From JAZDMK01 sp043800975 (GTDB taxonomy: Bacteria > Bacteroidota > Bacteroidia > Bacteroidales > JAHJDW01), in the NCBI GenBank assembly GCA_043800975.1, contig JAZDMK010000018.1:1-5076 (forward strand): DNA of 5,076 nucleotides. The letters are read 5' to 3'. Below, piece by piece: positions 1-5,076 of this stretch. The translations under genes and the position numbers were made by a program. The notes beneath the pieces were generated by a model, which searched no databases, was not told where the DNA came from, and saw only the letters and a list, made by a program, of their open reading frames with translations. Position 1 is the first letter of the stretch, and each line of letters starts with the position of its first letter.

Positions 1-16
1 ATTTCTAAAAAATTCA

Positions 17-24
17 TAAGTTTG
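17..24 (+). promoter_or_regulatory. Candidate Bacteroidetes-type -7 promoter box
   Basis: The bases TAAGTTTG fit the Bacteroidetes sigma-factor -7 consensus TAnnTTTG at all six fixed positions. A start of transcription would fall near position 31, leaving a leader of about 14 bases before the ATG at 45. The matching -33 TTTG box would lie at or beyond the left edge of the window, so only half of the promoter can be judged. The assignment rests on motif match and position. Confidence 0.5.
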
Positions 25-44
25 CATATAATTTCGATCGAATA

Positions 45-284
45 ATGGTTAAAATTTTTGAACTTGACACCAACCGCTTCCTTCTCGAGCTCTCGGATGA
101 TGAGTTTTCTTTATTAGCTGAAGAACTGGAAGAAGAATCGCTTGACGATGATGACTACTATCTGCATATTTCAGAAGTTGAATTTATGGAAGAAAGAGGT
201 AATAATCCCGAGCTTGTTGCCAAATTAAGAACTCTTTTCGAAGGTCGTGAAGATCTCGAAATCCGTTTTCAGCGCGTGTCATAA
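45..284 (+). CDS. Small acidic protein of unknown function (79 aa)
   Basis: This complete 79-residue protein is of unknown function. It is very acidic, with a Glu/Asp-rich stretch at residues 16-37 that ends in DDDDYY (34-39), and then a probable helical region (44-67) and a short basic/hydrophobic tail (EIRFQRV, 72-78). It has no signal peptide, membrane segment or cysteine, so it is probably cytosolic. The ATG at 45 sits just behind a good -7 box and is the first possible start. I recall similar 75-80 residue proteins (an EELEEES-type segment, DYY, then an LR..L..REDLEIR-like end) in databases, sometimes named galactosyldiacylglycerol synthase; a protein this short cannot be that glycosyltransferase. 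The gene appears to be its own transcription unit, with a terminator candidate behind it and a separate promoter candidate before the next gene. Coding status is likely but not proven. Confidence 0.75.
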   Translation: MVKIFELDTNRFLLELSDDEFSLLAEELEEESLDDDDYYLHISEVEFMEERGNNPELVAKLRTLFEGREDLEIRFQRVS

Positions 285-309
285 ACCCCCGGTTTCATTC
301 TTTTTTTTT
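283..309 (+). terminator. Weak intrinsic terminator candidate
   Basis: A 5-base stem AAACC (283-287) and GGTTT (291-295) with a CCC loop overlaps the stop codon of the small acidic gene. A run of nine T lies at 301-309, five bases after the stem. A second short hairpin, CTGTT (316-320) with AACAG (329-333), follows within the T-rich stretch. The stem is short and the T run is not directly adjacent, so this is only a plausible end for the upstream transcript. Confidence 0.35.
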
Positions 310-333
310 ATTTTTCTGTTTTTTTCGGAACAG

Positions 334-364
334 TTTGTTATTTCAAAAAATTGATTTAGGTTTA
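334..364 (+). promoter_or_regulatory. Candidate Bacteroidetes-type promoter for the HD-dehydratase operon
   Basis: TTTG at 334-337 is followed, after a 19-base spacer, by TAGGTTTA at 357-364. This fits the Bacteroidetes -33 TTTG and -7 TAnnTTTG boxes, with only the last base of the -7 box different. Transcription would start near position 371, giving a leader of about 23 bases ahead of the ATG at 394. No equally good promoter was seen before the two later + strand genes, so this one could drive everything from the HD gene to the terminator at 3243-3274. Confidence 0.5.
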
Positions 365-393
365 CGCACTTTTTAACCCTAAAAATATAGCTT

Positions 394-942
394 ATGATTA
401 ACAAAGCAACTGACCTCTGGAAAGAAGAACTTTCCTGGATAACAGATTCTGTATTACGCGACAAAACTGCAAAGACATGGGCGCTGGCACTTGAAAGAAG
501 TGTGCTCACTGTGGAAGATCTGAACACGATCCCTTTCACACTGCTTGCCGGCCCGGATCTGAAAGTGTCATTCATGGCACACAAAAGAGCTGTCGTTCAC
601 CTGGCAAAAGTATGCGCCGAAAAGTTTAAAGACTTTTTCGGTGAAGAACTGCCCGTCAACATGGATGTGCTTATTGCAGGCGCTATTCTGGCTGATGTTG
701 GCAAACTACTTGAATATGAAATGAAAGATGGAAAATCGGTGCAGGGCAAATATGGCAAATACCTGCGTCATCCTTTCTCGGGTGTTTCCCTGGCTGAACA
801 ATGCGGAATGCCAGCCGATGTTTGTCACATCATCGCAACACACGCCGGTGAAGGCGACATGGTAAAACGTACGACGGAAGCATTCATCGTGCACCACGCC
901 GATTTCATGAGTTTTGAACCCTTTAAAGACAGACTGAAATAA
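394..942 (+). CDS. HD-domain-like protein with an altered HD motif
   Basis: This 182-residue cytosolic protein resembles HD-superfamily metal-dependent phosphohydrolases. Residues that fit the fold are H63 (MAHKRAVVHLA), the segment ILADVGKLLEY (98-108), H126 in RHPFSG, H150 in ATHAGEGD, and HHAD (167-170) near the C-terminus. The spacing of these blocks is typical of single-domain HD proteins. The central HD doublet reads A100-D101: the metal-binding histidine is replaced by alanine, while D101, VGK and the later histidines remain. Either metal binding differs in this subfamily or the protein binds nucleotides without hydrolysing them. The substrate is unknown. A promoter candidate lies directly upstream. 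With the 440-base repeat-bounded cassette left out, the gene would end 34 bases before the dehydratase, which suggests a shared transcript. GC is about 46% by hand count. The fold is fairly sure; activity is not. Confidence 0.8.
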   Translation: MINKATDLWKEELSWITDSVLRDKTAKTWALALERSVLTVEDLNTIPFTLLAGPDLKVSFMAHKRAVVHLAKVCAEKFKDFFGEELPVNMDVLIAGAILADVGKLLEYEMKDGKSVQGKYGKYLRHPFSGVSLAEQCGMPADVCHIIATHAGEGDMVKRTTEAFIVHHADFMSFEPFKDRLK

Positions 943-948
943 AATAAA

Positions 949-977
949 CTTGGCGTCCTTTGCGTCTCTGCGTGAAA
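949..977 (+). repeat. Left inverted-repeat arm of the GxxExxY cassette
   Basis: This 29-base arm begins CTTGGCGTCC and ends CTGCGTGAAA. It matches the reverse complement of 1360-1388 at 24 of 29 positions. The last ten bases of the comparison (968-977) differ only at 968, and its inner nine bases (TGCGTGAAA plus the preceding T) are identical. It contains GCGT at 953, 962 and 970, so it looks like about three degenerate units of 8 to 9 bases. It occupies the region where the GxxExxY ribosome binding site would be. Confidence 0.85.
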
Positions 978-981
978 CAAC

Positions 982-1359
982 ATGACAGAAAATCAGATTT
1001 CATCCATTATTGTTGATGCGTGTTATAAAATACACACTACTCTTGGACCCGGTCTATTTGAATCTGTTTATGAAGAAGTGTTAGCTTATGAATTGGGAAA
1101 AAGCAACCTGCAAATTAAAAGGCAACATCCTTTGCCAGTAGTTTTTGAAGAAGTAAAGCTAGAGCTTGGTTTCCGTGCAGATATTATTGTTGAAGACAAA
1201 GTAATTATTGAAATAAAATCAATAGAAGCAATTGCTCCTGTTCACCATAAACAATTACTTACTTATCTCAGATTAAGTAACATTAAATTAGGTTTACTTA
1301 TTAACTTTAATGAAGCACTGATTAAAAATGGTATCAAAAGAATTGTAAACAATTTATAA
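982..1359 (+). CDS. GxxExxY protein (PD-(D/E)XK nuclease-like)
   Basis: This 125-residue protein belongs to the GxxExxY family. The name-giving motif is GLFESVY at residues 24-30, within the typical opening DACYKIHTTLGPG. The middle carries features of a PD-(D/E)XK nuclease fold: D67 in FRADIIV and E77-x-K79 in IIEIKS, followed by HHKQLLTYLRLS (88-99), which matches the conserved Q..YL region. The catalytic-type residues look intact and the length is normal. No substrate or biological role is firmly known for this family; nuclease activity is predicted from the fold only. There is no signal peptide. The gene lies between 29-base inverted repeats and is far more AT-rich than its neighbour, which suggests acquisition as a unit. 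It has the same orientation as the flanking genes and no convincing promoter of its own, so read-through from upstream is likely. The ATG at 982 is four bases after the left repeat. Confidence 0.93.
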   Translation: MTENQISSIIVDACYKIHTTLGPGLFESVYEEVLAYELGKSNLQIKRQHPLPVVFEEVKLELGFRADIIVEDKVIIEIKSIEAIAPVHHKQLLTYLRLSNIKLGLLINFNEALIKNGIKRIVNNL

Positions 1360-1388
1360 TTTCACGCAAAGTCGCTAAGAACGCAAAG
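1360..1388 (-). repeat. Right inverted-repeat arm of the GxxExxY cassette
   Basis: This 29-base arm begins TTTCACGCAA directly after the TAA stop of the GxxExxY gene and ends ACGCAAAG. It is the inverted partner of 949-977, with five mismatches. Its cores are ACGC at 1364, TCGC at 1372 and ACGC at 1381, spaced 8 and 9 bases, mirroring the left arm. In RNA the two arms could form an imperfect stem enclosing the whole reading frame. Confidence 0.85.
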
Positions 1389-1416
1389 AAACAAAAAATT
1401 TTAAAAACAATAAACT

Positions 1417-3219
1417 ATGACTGTAATAGAAAAAATATTAGCAAAACACGCCGGGAAAGACAAAGTCAGACCCGATGATATTATTGATGTTATTATTGAC
1501 ACAAGAGCAGCCCGCGACTTCGGTGGAGCCAATGTTGTAAAAAACCTTATTGACAATGGACTTACGGTTCATGATACAACAAAAACAGTTTTTACTTTCG
1601 ACTGCAACCCCGGCGGCTCTGATCAGAAGTATGCGCAAAACCAGCACTACTGCCGCGAATACGCACGTGAGCACGACATCCGTGTGTATGATGTTCAGGA
1701 AGGTGTAGGAACGCATATCGCCATTGATCTTGGTATTGTTTGGCCGGGAAGTACGTTTGTTTCAACCGATTCGCATGCCAACATCATGGGTGCGATTGGT
1801 TCATTTGGTCAGGGAATGGGCGATCAGGATATTGCTGCAGCCTGGGCGAAAGGTGCCGTTTGGTTCAAAGTTCCGCATTCGGTGAAAATTAATTTCACAG
1901 GTAAACGTCCTGCCAATGTATCTGCAAAAGATATTGTACTGAATCTTCTTTCCATTTTTGGTGCAAACAAACTGCTGGGATATTCTGTTGAAATTTGCGG
2001 GGAAGCTGCTGATAAACTCACGCTTGATGAACGCATCACCATCTCTTCGATGGGAACTGAAATGGGTGCTATCATCATCATGTTCACTCCTTCACCTGAA
2101 ATCATGCAGTATTGCGAAAAGGCAACCGGTCGCAAAATTGAAATGATTGCTGCTGATGCCGATGCAAACTATGTTGAAAAACACGATATCGATATTTCAA
2201 AATTTGTTCCCATGGTTGCAAAGCCAGGTCATCCGCATGATAACACATCGGTTGATTCTGTAAAGAAAACAAAAATTGATTCCGGTTTTATCGGAAGTTG
2301 CACCAACGGACGCATCTCGGATTTGCGCGCTGCTGCTGCTGTTCTGAAAGGCAGAACCATTGCACCCGGTGTTGTTTTAAAAATTGTTCCGGCTACCGAT
2401 CAGGTTTGGAAACAGGCTTTGAACGAAGGATTGATTCAGGTTTTCAAAGATGCAGGTGCGATGGTTTCCAATGCAGGCTGCGCTGGATGTGCTGCCGGAC
2501 AAGTAGGTCAGAATGGCCCGGGCGAAGTTACAATCAGTACAGGCAATCGTAATTTTGAAGGCAAACAGGGAAAAGGATTTGTTTATCTGGCTGCACCTGA
2601 TGTGGTCGCTGCATCTTGTGTTGCCGGTTATATTACAACACCCGATGATATTCCTGCTACGCCTGTTACTTTCGGAAAAACCGGACGTACTTTTGGAAAG
2701 GCAGTTGCAAAAGGTGATCGTCCAAAACCAGAATTCACGGTGGAAGGACGCGTATGGCTGATCTGCAAAGACGATATTGATACCGATATGATTTATCACA
2801 ACCGTTATCTCACAATCACTGATATCAAAGAAATGGGACAATATTCTTTTGACAATTTAAAAGGATATGAAGACTTCGCAAAAAAAGCACAACCGGGTGA
2901 TATCATCATCACATCCAAAAACTTTGGTGCCGGAAGCTCGCGCCAGCAAGCCGTTGACTGCTTTATTTCGTTAGGTGTCAATTGTATTCTTGCTGAATCG
3001 TATGGCGCAATTTACGAACGTAATGCCATCAATGCAGCTTTTCCTATTTTGATGTATAAGCCTGAAATTCTTACCCAGATTGACATACAGAATGGCGATA
3101 CCATTGTTGTCAATATGGAAAAAGGTGAAATCACCAATAAGAAAAATGGAAAATCAGCAAATATTTCTCCATTAAATGAAGTACAAGTAGCCATTATCAA
3201 AAACGGCGGACTTCTTTAA
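1417..3219 (+). CDS. Fused large+small subunit hydro-lyase of the aconitase / 3-isopropylmalate dehydratase superfamily
   Basis: This 600-residue cytosolic enzyme should catalyse stereospecific dehydration/rehydration of a hydroxy-acid using a [4Fe-4S] cluster. The LeuC/aconitase-like large part covers about residues 1-415, and the LeuD-like swivel part about 440-600, joined by a short linker; in most bacteria the isopropylmalate enzyme is two proteins. Cluster cysteines are C295 (GSCTNGR), C355 and C358 (GCAGC). Other family marks are TDSH (117-120), WFKVP (149-153), DIDTD (453-457) and GAGSSRQ (504-510). Unusual points: the post-histidine residue is A121 where Thr is usual; THIAID (99-104) replaces the usual HQ; and the loop YLT (464-466) differs from the YLV and YLR types I recall for isopropylmalate and homoaconitate enzymes. 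The substrate is therefore unassigned: isopropylmalate, homoaconitate, dimethylmalate or citrate are options. No other leucine genes are nearby. An A-rich leader precedes the ATG, and a terminator follows. Confidence 0.9.
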   Translation: MTVIEKILAKHAGKDKVRPDDIIDVIIDTRAARDFGGANVVKNLIDNGLTVHDTTKTVFTFDCNPGGSDQKYAQNQHYCREYAREHDIRVYDVQEGVGTHIAIDLGIVWPGSTFVSTDSHANIMGAIGSFGQGMGDQDIAAAWAKGAVWFKVPHSVKINFTGKRPANVSAKDIVLNLLSIFGANKLLGYSVEICGEAADKLTLDERITISSMGTEMGAIIIMFTPSPEIMQYCEKATGRKIEMIAADADANYVEKHDIDISKFVPMVAKPGHPHDNTSVDSVKKTKIDSGFIGSCTNGRISDLRAAAAVLKGRTIAPGVVLKIVPATDQVWKQALNEGLIQVFKDAGAMVSNAGCAGCAAGQVGQNGPGEVTISTGNRNFEGKQGKGFVYLAAPDVVAASCVAGYITTPDDIPATPVTFGKTGRTFGKAVAKGDRPKPEFTVEGRVWLICKDDIDTDMIYHNRYLTITDIKEMGQYSFDNLKGYEDFAKKAQPGDIIITSKNFGAGSSRQQAVDCFISLGVNCILAESYGAIYERNAINAAFPILMYKPEILTQIDIQNGDTIVVNMEKGEITNKKNGKSANISPLNEVQVAIIKNGGLL

Positions 3220-3242
3220 AACATCTTTAAAATGAATGAATG

Positions 3243-3274
3243 AAAACGCATTGCTTCGTTGATGCGTTTTTTTT
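3243..3274 (+). terminator. Rho-independent terminator between convergent genes
   Basis: A perfect 9-base stem AAAACGCAT (3243-3251) and ATGCGTTTT (3262-3270), with a 10-base loop, runs into an eight-T tract (3267-3274). It lies 23 bases after the dehydratase stop. The T tract also overlaps the TAA stop of the convergent SpoIID-like gene (3273-3275 on the other strand). Because the stem has A residues at its left foot, it may also end - strand transcripts, though with only four T there. Confidence 0.85.
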
Positions 3275-4415
3275 ATTTACTATCCAGAATGATGACTTTA
3301 GTTCCCGGAAAATAAAAAGTAATGATCTGTAAAAAGGTCATTCCCTTCTTTGCCATTTGCATTGCTCCTTCCTGGCACATGCCGAGACCATGTCCAAAGC
3401 CACGCCCTTTCAATATTACCTGATCACCATTTACTTCAACTTCAAAAAAAGTAGATTTCAAACCCAGATCGGGACGTACTTTTTTTAATGGAATTTTAGG
3501 ATTTTCGTACAGATACAATTTCCTTACAGGTTGTTTAAAACAATAAAGAGTATCGTTCTTAACAGAATCAGGAAATGAAAAATTGTATTTCTTTTTTAAA
3601 ATACTTTTCCATTCAGCAAGCGGCATTTTCTTCTCCCATTTAGCCGATGGACTTTTTAAACAGAAGGTATCTTTCACCGAACGCAGATAGGATACCGGTT
3701 GCGACCACACATCCTCGCAATTAGCTGTCATTCCTCCGCAGTTTGCATGATAGGCTGCGGTAATCAAATGATTGCTATCGTCCACAACCACCATTCCTTT
3801 TGTAGAAATGGTTGCTGTTAAAACTTTTATTGATTTGGGTCTCCCGTTGAAAGCCTGACAATGCGTGCTGCTGCACAAATTATAGCCATCTTTTTCATGC
3901 CGGTTCATGTGCCCCAAAACAAAAGTACGTGCAAGCACTGACTGCATTTTATAATATTCGGCAGATGCCTGCGTACCGCTCTCAGCTTCCGAAACACCGG
4001 CCACATAACTATCCAGCGCAACACGGTTTACCAGAATCATTTTTTTGTTTCTCAGAAAAACAAGCAGATTATCATCAAAGCTGGGATTCTTTTTTCGTGC
4101 AGGAACAGGAATGATACAGAAATTATTGATGTATCCTTTTTTCTGAAAACGAAGATATCCATAAATACCAAGCGTTTTCTTATGATAGTAAAGATGAATG
4201 GAATCACTTTCATATTTTAATACAAGCGTATCATTGGCTGCTATCGTATATACTTTTGCAGTGTCACTGTAAACATCATAGGAATTTGATAAGGGAATAA
4301 AGCGGAACGACTTCAGCTCTGTTTCAGTGAATATTCGAACATCAACGGTATCTCCTGCTTTTACAAATGAAAAAACGAAAACAAATAAAAACAATAAAAG
4401 GATTTTAATTTTCAT
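3273..4415 (-). CDS. Secreted SpoIID/LytB-domain protein (probable peptidoglycan lytic transglycosylase)
   Basis: This 380-residue exported protein has a SpoIID-type domain; the family cleaves glycan strands, preferring peptidoglycan stripped of peptides. A signal peptide is clear: MKIK, a hydrophobic stretch (5-18) and a likely cleavage after VKA (18-20). Family motifs are YVAGVSEAES (137-146), where E145 aligns with the catalytic Glu of SpoIID (YVxGVxxxE); YKMQSVLARTF (155-165); STHCQAF (183-189); AAYHANCGG (220-228) followed by EDVW (234-237); and GRGFGHGLGMCQEGA (337-351). Cysteines at 181, 186, 226 and 233 could form a metal site or disulfides. The region before about residue 115 is a less conserved beta-rich part. 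The start ATG overlaps the stop of lpxB (ATGA), so translation is probably coupled. Spore formation is not implied; non-sporulating bacteria carry such proteins for wall remodelling. Confidence 0.92.
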   Translation of the reverse strand: MKIKILLLFLFVFVFSFVKAGDTVDVRIFTETELKSFRFIPLSNSYDVYSDTAKVYTIAANDTLVLKYESDSIHLYYHKKTLGIYGYLRFQKKGYINNFCIIPVPARKKNPSFDDNLLVFLRNKKMILVNRVALDSYVAGVSEAESGTQASAEYYKMQSVLARTFVLGHMNRHEKDGYNLCSSTHCQAFNGRPKSIKVLTATISTKGMVVVDDSNHLITAAYHANCGGMTANCEDVWSQPVSYLRSVKDTFCLKSPSAKWEKKMPLAEWKSILKKKYNFSFPDSVKNDTLYCFKQPVRKLYLYENPKIPLKKVRPDLGLKSTFFEVEVNGDQVILKGRGFGHGLGMCQEGAMQMAKKGMTFLQIITFYFPGTKVIILDSK

Positions 4416-5076
4416 ATTTCTTTCATTCTTTCTGCAATGTGTCCGGCTGTTCTTTCAGATGCTCCGGGTCCGCCTAAAACTTTCACAAGTTCATCATATT
4501 CATGGATCATACTTTTTCTTTTTTCCTGATCTTCCAGCAACGACTTCAGCTCTGTAAGAATATTCGCGCGGTTCATTTCGGATTGAATCAGTTCCTTCAC
4601 AACCGCTTTGTCTAAAATTAAATTCACAAGTGAAATGTATTTGACACTGATCTTAATCAAACGCCGTGCAATAAAATAGGAAACACCGGAACCTTTATAG
4701 CACACAACCTGCGGAACACGAAACAATGCAGTTTCAAGCGTAGCTGTCCCTGAGGTTACAACTGCTGCATATGCATTCGCCAAAATATCATAGGTTCTTC
4801 CAAACACAAGTTGATCATCGCTGCCTTTCATCAAAGATTGGTAATACGACAGAGGATGAGAAGATACTCCTGCAATGACAAAAGGATAATCCGGAAATTC
4901 TTTTTTCAGTGATAACATAACAGGTAGCATTCTCGAAATCTCCTGCTTTCTGCTTCCGGGCAATATGGCTATATACGGCTTGACAGGAAGACCGGATGAT
5001 GAAGTCGATTTTTTTGCAATCGCATCCAGCAAAGGATGTCCGACAAAATCCACACCCACATCATGTTTTTTATAAA
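4412..5076 (-). CDS. lpxB: Lipid-A-disaccharide synthase, C-terminal part (runs off the right edge)
   Basis: This is the 3' part of lpxB. The enzyme joins UDP-2,3-diacylglucosamine to lipid X to make the lipid A disaccharide at the inner face of the cytoplasmic membrane (glycosyltransferase family 19). Visible marks are VDFVGHPLLDAI just inside the window (about 5018-5053), ILPGSRKQEI (about 4937-4966), SGTATLE (4733-4753), KYISLVNLI (4616-4642) and KELIQ soon after. A GTG at 5057-5059 could be taken as a start, but the frame stays open to the edge and reads YKKHD before it, which is normal LpxB sequence, so the gene is partial. About 220 codons are visible of a family length near 370-380, so roughly 150-160 N-terminal residues are missing. 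The stop TGA overlaps the ATG of the SpoIID-like gene by four bases, indicating one operon. Its promoter lies outside the window. Confidence 0.95.
   Translation of the reverse strand, partial: YKKHDVGVDFVGHPLLDAIAKKSTSSSGLPVKPYIAILPGSRKQEISRMLPVMLSLKKEFPDYPFVIAGVSSHPLSYYQSLMKGSDDQLVFGRTYDILANAYAAVVTSGTATLETALFRVPQVVCYKGSGVSYFIARRLIKISVKYISLVNLILDKAVVKELIQSEMNRANILTELKSLLEDQEKRKSMIHEYDELVKVLGGPGASERTAGHIAERMKEI

Larger units (their letters stand above)
949..1388 (+). mobile_element. Putative single-gene cassette: GxxExxY gene between inverted repeats
   Basis: This 440-base unit consists of a 29-base left repeat, the GxxExxY gene and a 29-base right repeat in inverted orientation. The left arm ends 4 bases before the start codon, and the right arm begins immediately after the stop codon, so almost nothing else is inside. 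The gene is about 30% GC against about 46% for the HD gene beside it (hand counts). Removing the unit would leave a 34-base operon-like gap. No transposase is present, and no convincing target duplication can be seen because both flanks are A-rich (AAATAAA-like and AAACAAA-like). I recall GxxExxY and four-helix-bundle (S23-like) genes in Bacteroidetes with similar GCGT-rich flanks, so this may be a dispersed family. Mobility is inference. Confidence 0.55.

Noticed and set aside
279..584. 101-codon - strand open frame covering the promoter gap and the start of the HD gene
   Set aside because: It overlaps the HD coding region and translates a low-complexity T/A-rich gap; no recognisable protein.
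945..952. TAAACTTG as a -7 promoter box for the GxxExxY gene
   Set aside because: It has one mismatch in the fixed bases, and the partner position about 19 bases upstream reads TTTA, not TTTG. It straddles the cassette edge and is too weak to call.
949..977. CRISPR-like or tandem-repeat array from the GCGT units
   Set aside because: There are only three degenerate units of 8 to 9 bases per arm with no spacers; this is internal structure of an inverted repeat.
941..1396. Target-site duplication flanking the cassette (AAATAAA / AAACAAA)
   Set aside because: Both flanks are A-rich low-complexity sequence with a mismatch; such similarity is expected by chance.
2377..2841. 154-codon open frame on the - strand inside the dehydratase gene
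   Set aside because: It lies wholly antisense to a well-recognised enzyme, has no family features and is a shadow of the codon pattern on the other strand.
3231..3243. Short AATG tandem repeat after the dehydratase
   Set aside because: Only about three 4-base copies next to the terminator; no function can be supported.
5057..5059. GTG as the true start of lpxB
   Set aside because: The frame remains open upstream to the edge with normal LpxB residues, and a start here would remove roughly 40% of the enzyme.

Overview
The window looks like a piece of a Bacteroidota-type (Bacteroidetes) chromosome. The evidence is: short A-rich leaders with no clear Shine-Dalgarno sequence; two promoter candidates that fit the Bacteroidetes -33 TTTG / -7 TAnnTTTG pattern; lpxB, which implies a lipid-A-making Gram-negative; and a GxxExxY gene of the type common in that phylum. 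No rRNA, tRNA, CRISPR array or transposase gene is visible, and no gene-free stretch exceeds 300 bases.

Left half, + strand. A small acidic protein of unknown function (45-284) is preceded by a perfect -7 box. A gap of about 110 bases holds a weak terminator candidate and a second promoter candidate. An HD-domain-like protein (394-942) follows, then a GxxExxY protein (982-1359), then a large fused hydro-lyase of the aconitase / isopropylmalate dehydratase superfamily (1417-3219). A good hairpin terminator at 3243-3274 closes this block.

Right half, - strand. The 3' part of lpxB (lipid-A-disaccharide synthase, running off the right edge) overlaps by an ATGA junction with a secreted SpoIID/LytB-type peptidoglycan enzyme (3273-4415). 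These two form a translationally coupled envelope-biogenesis pair. It converges on the dehydratase, and the two blocks share the terminator region.

The most interesting structure is at 949-1388. The GxxExxY gene is tightly enclosed by 29-base imperfect inverted repeats (24 of 29 positions match). Each arm carries three GCGT/ACGC-like cores spaced 8 to 9 bases apart. By hand count the gene is about 30% GC, against about 46% for the HD gene next to it. Removing the 440-base unit would leave the HD gene and the dehydratase only 34 bases apart, as expected for an operon. This suggests a compact single-gene cassette inserted into an existing HD-dehydratase operon without breaking it. The HD protein lacks the histidine of its HD motif, and the dehydratase has unusual substrate-loop residues, so the chemistry of the host operon is also open.
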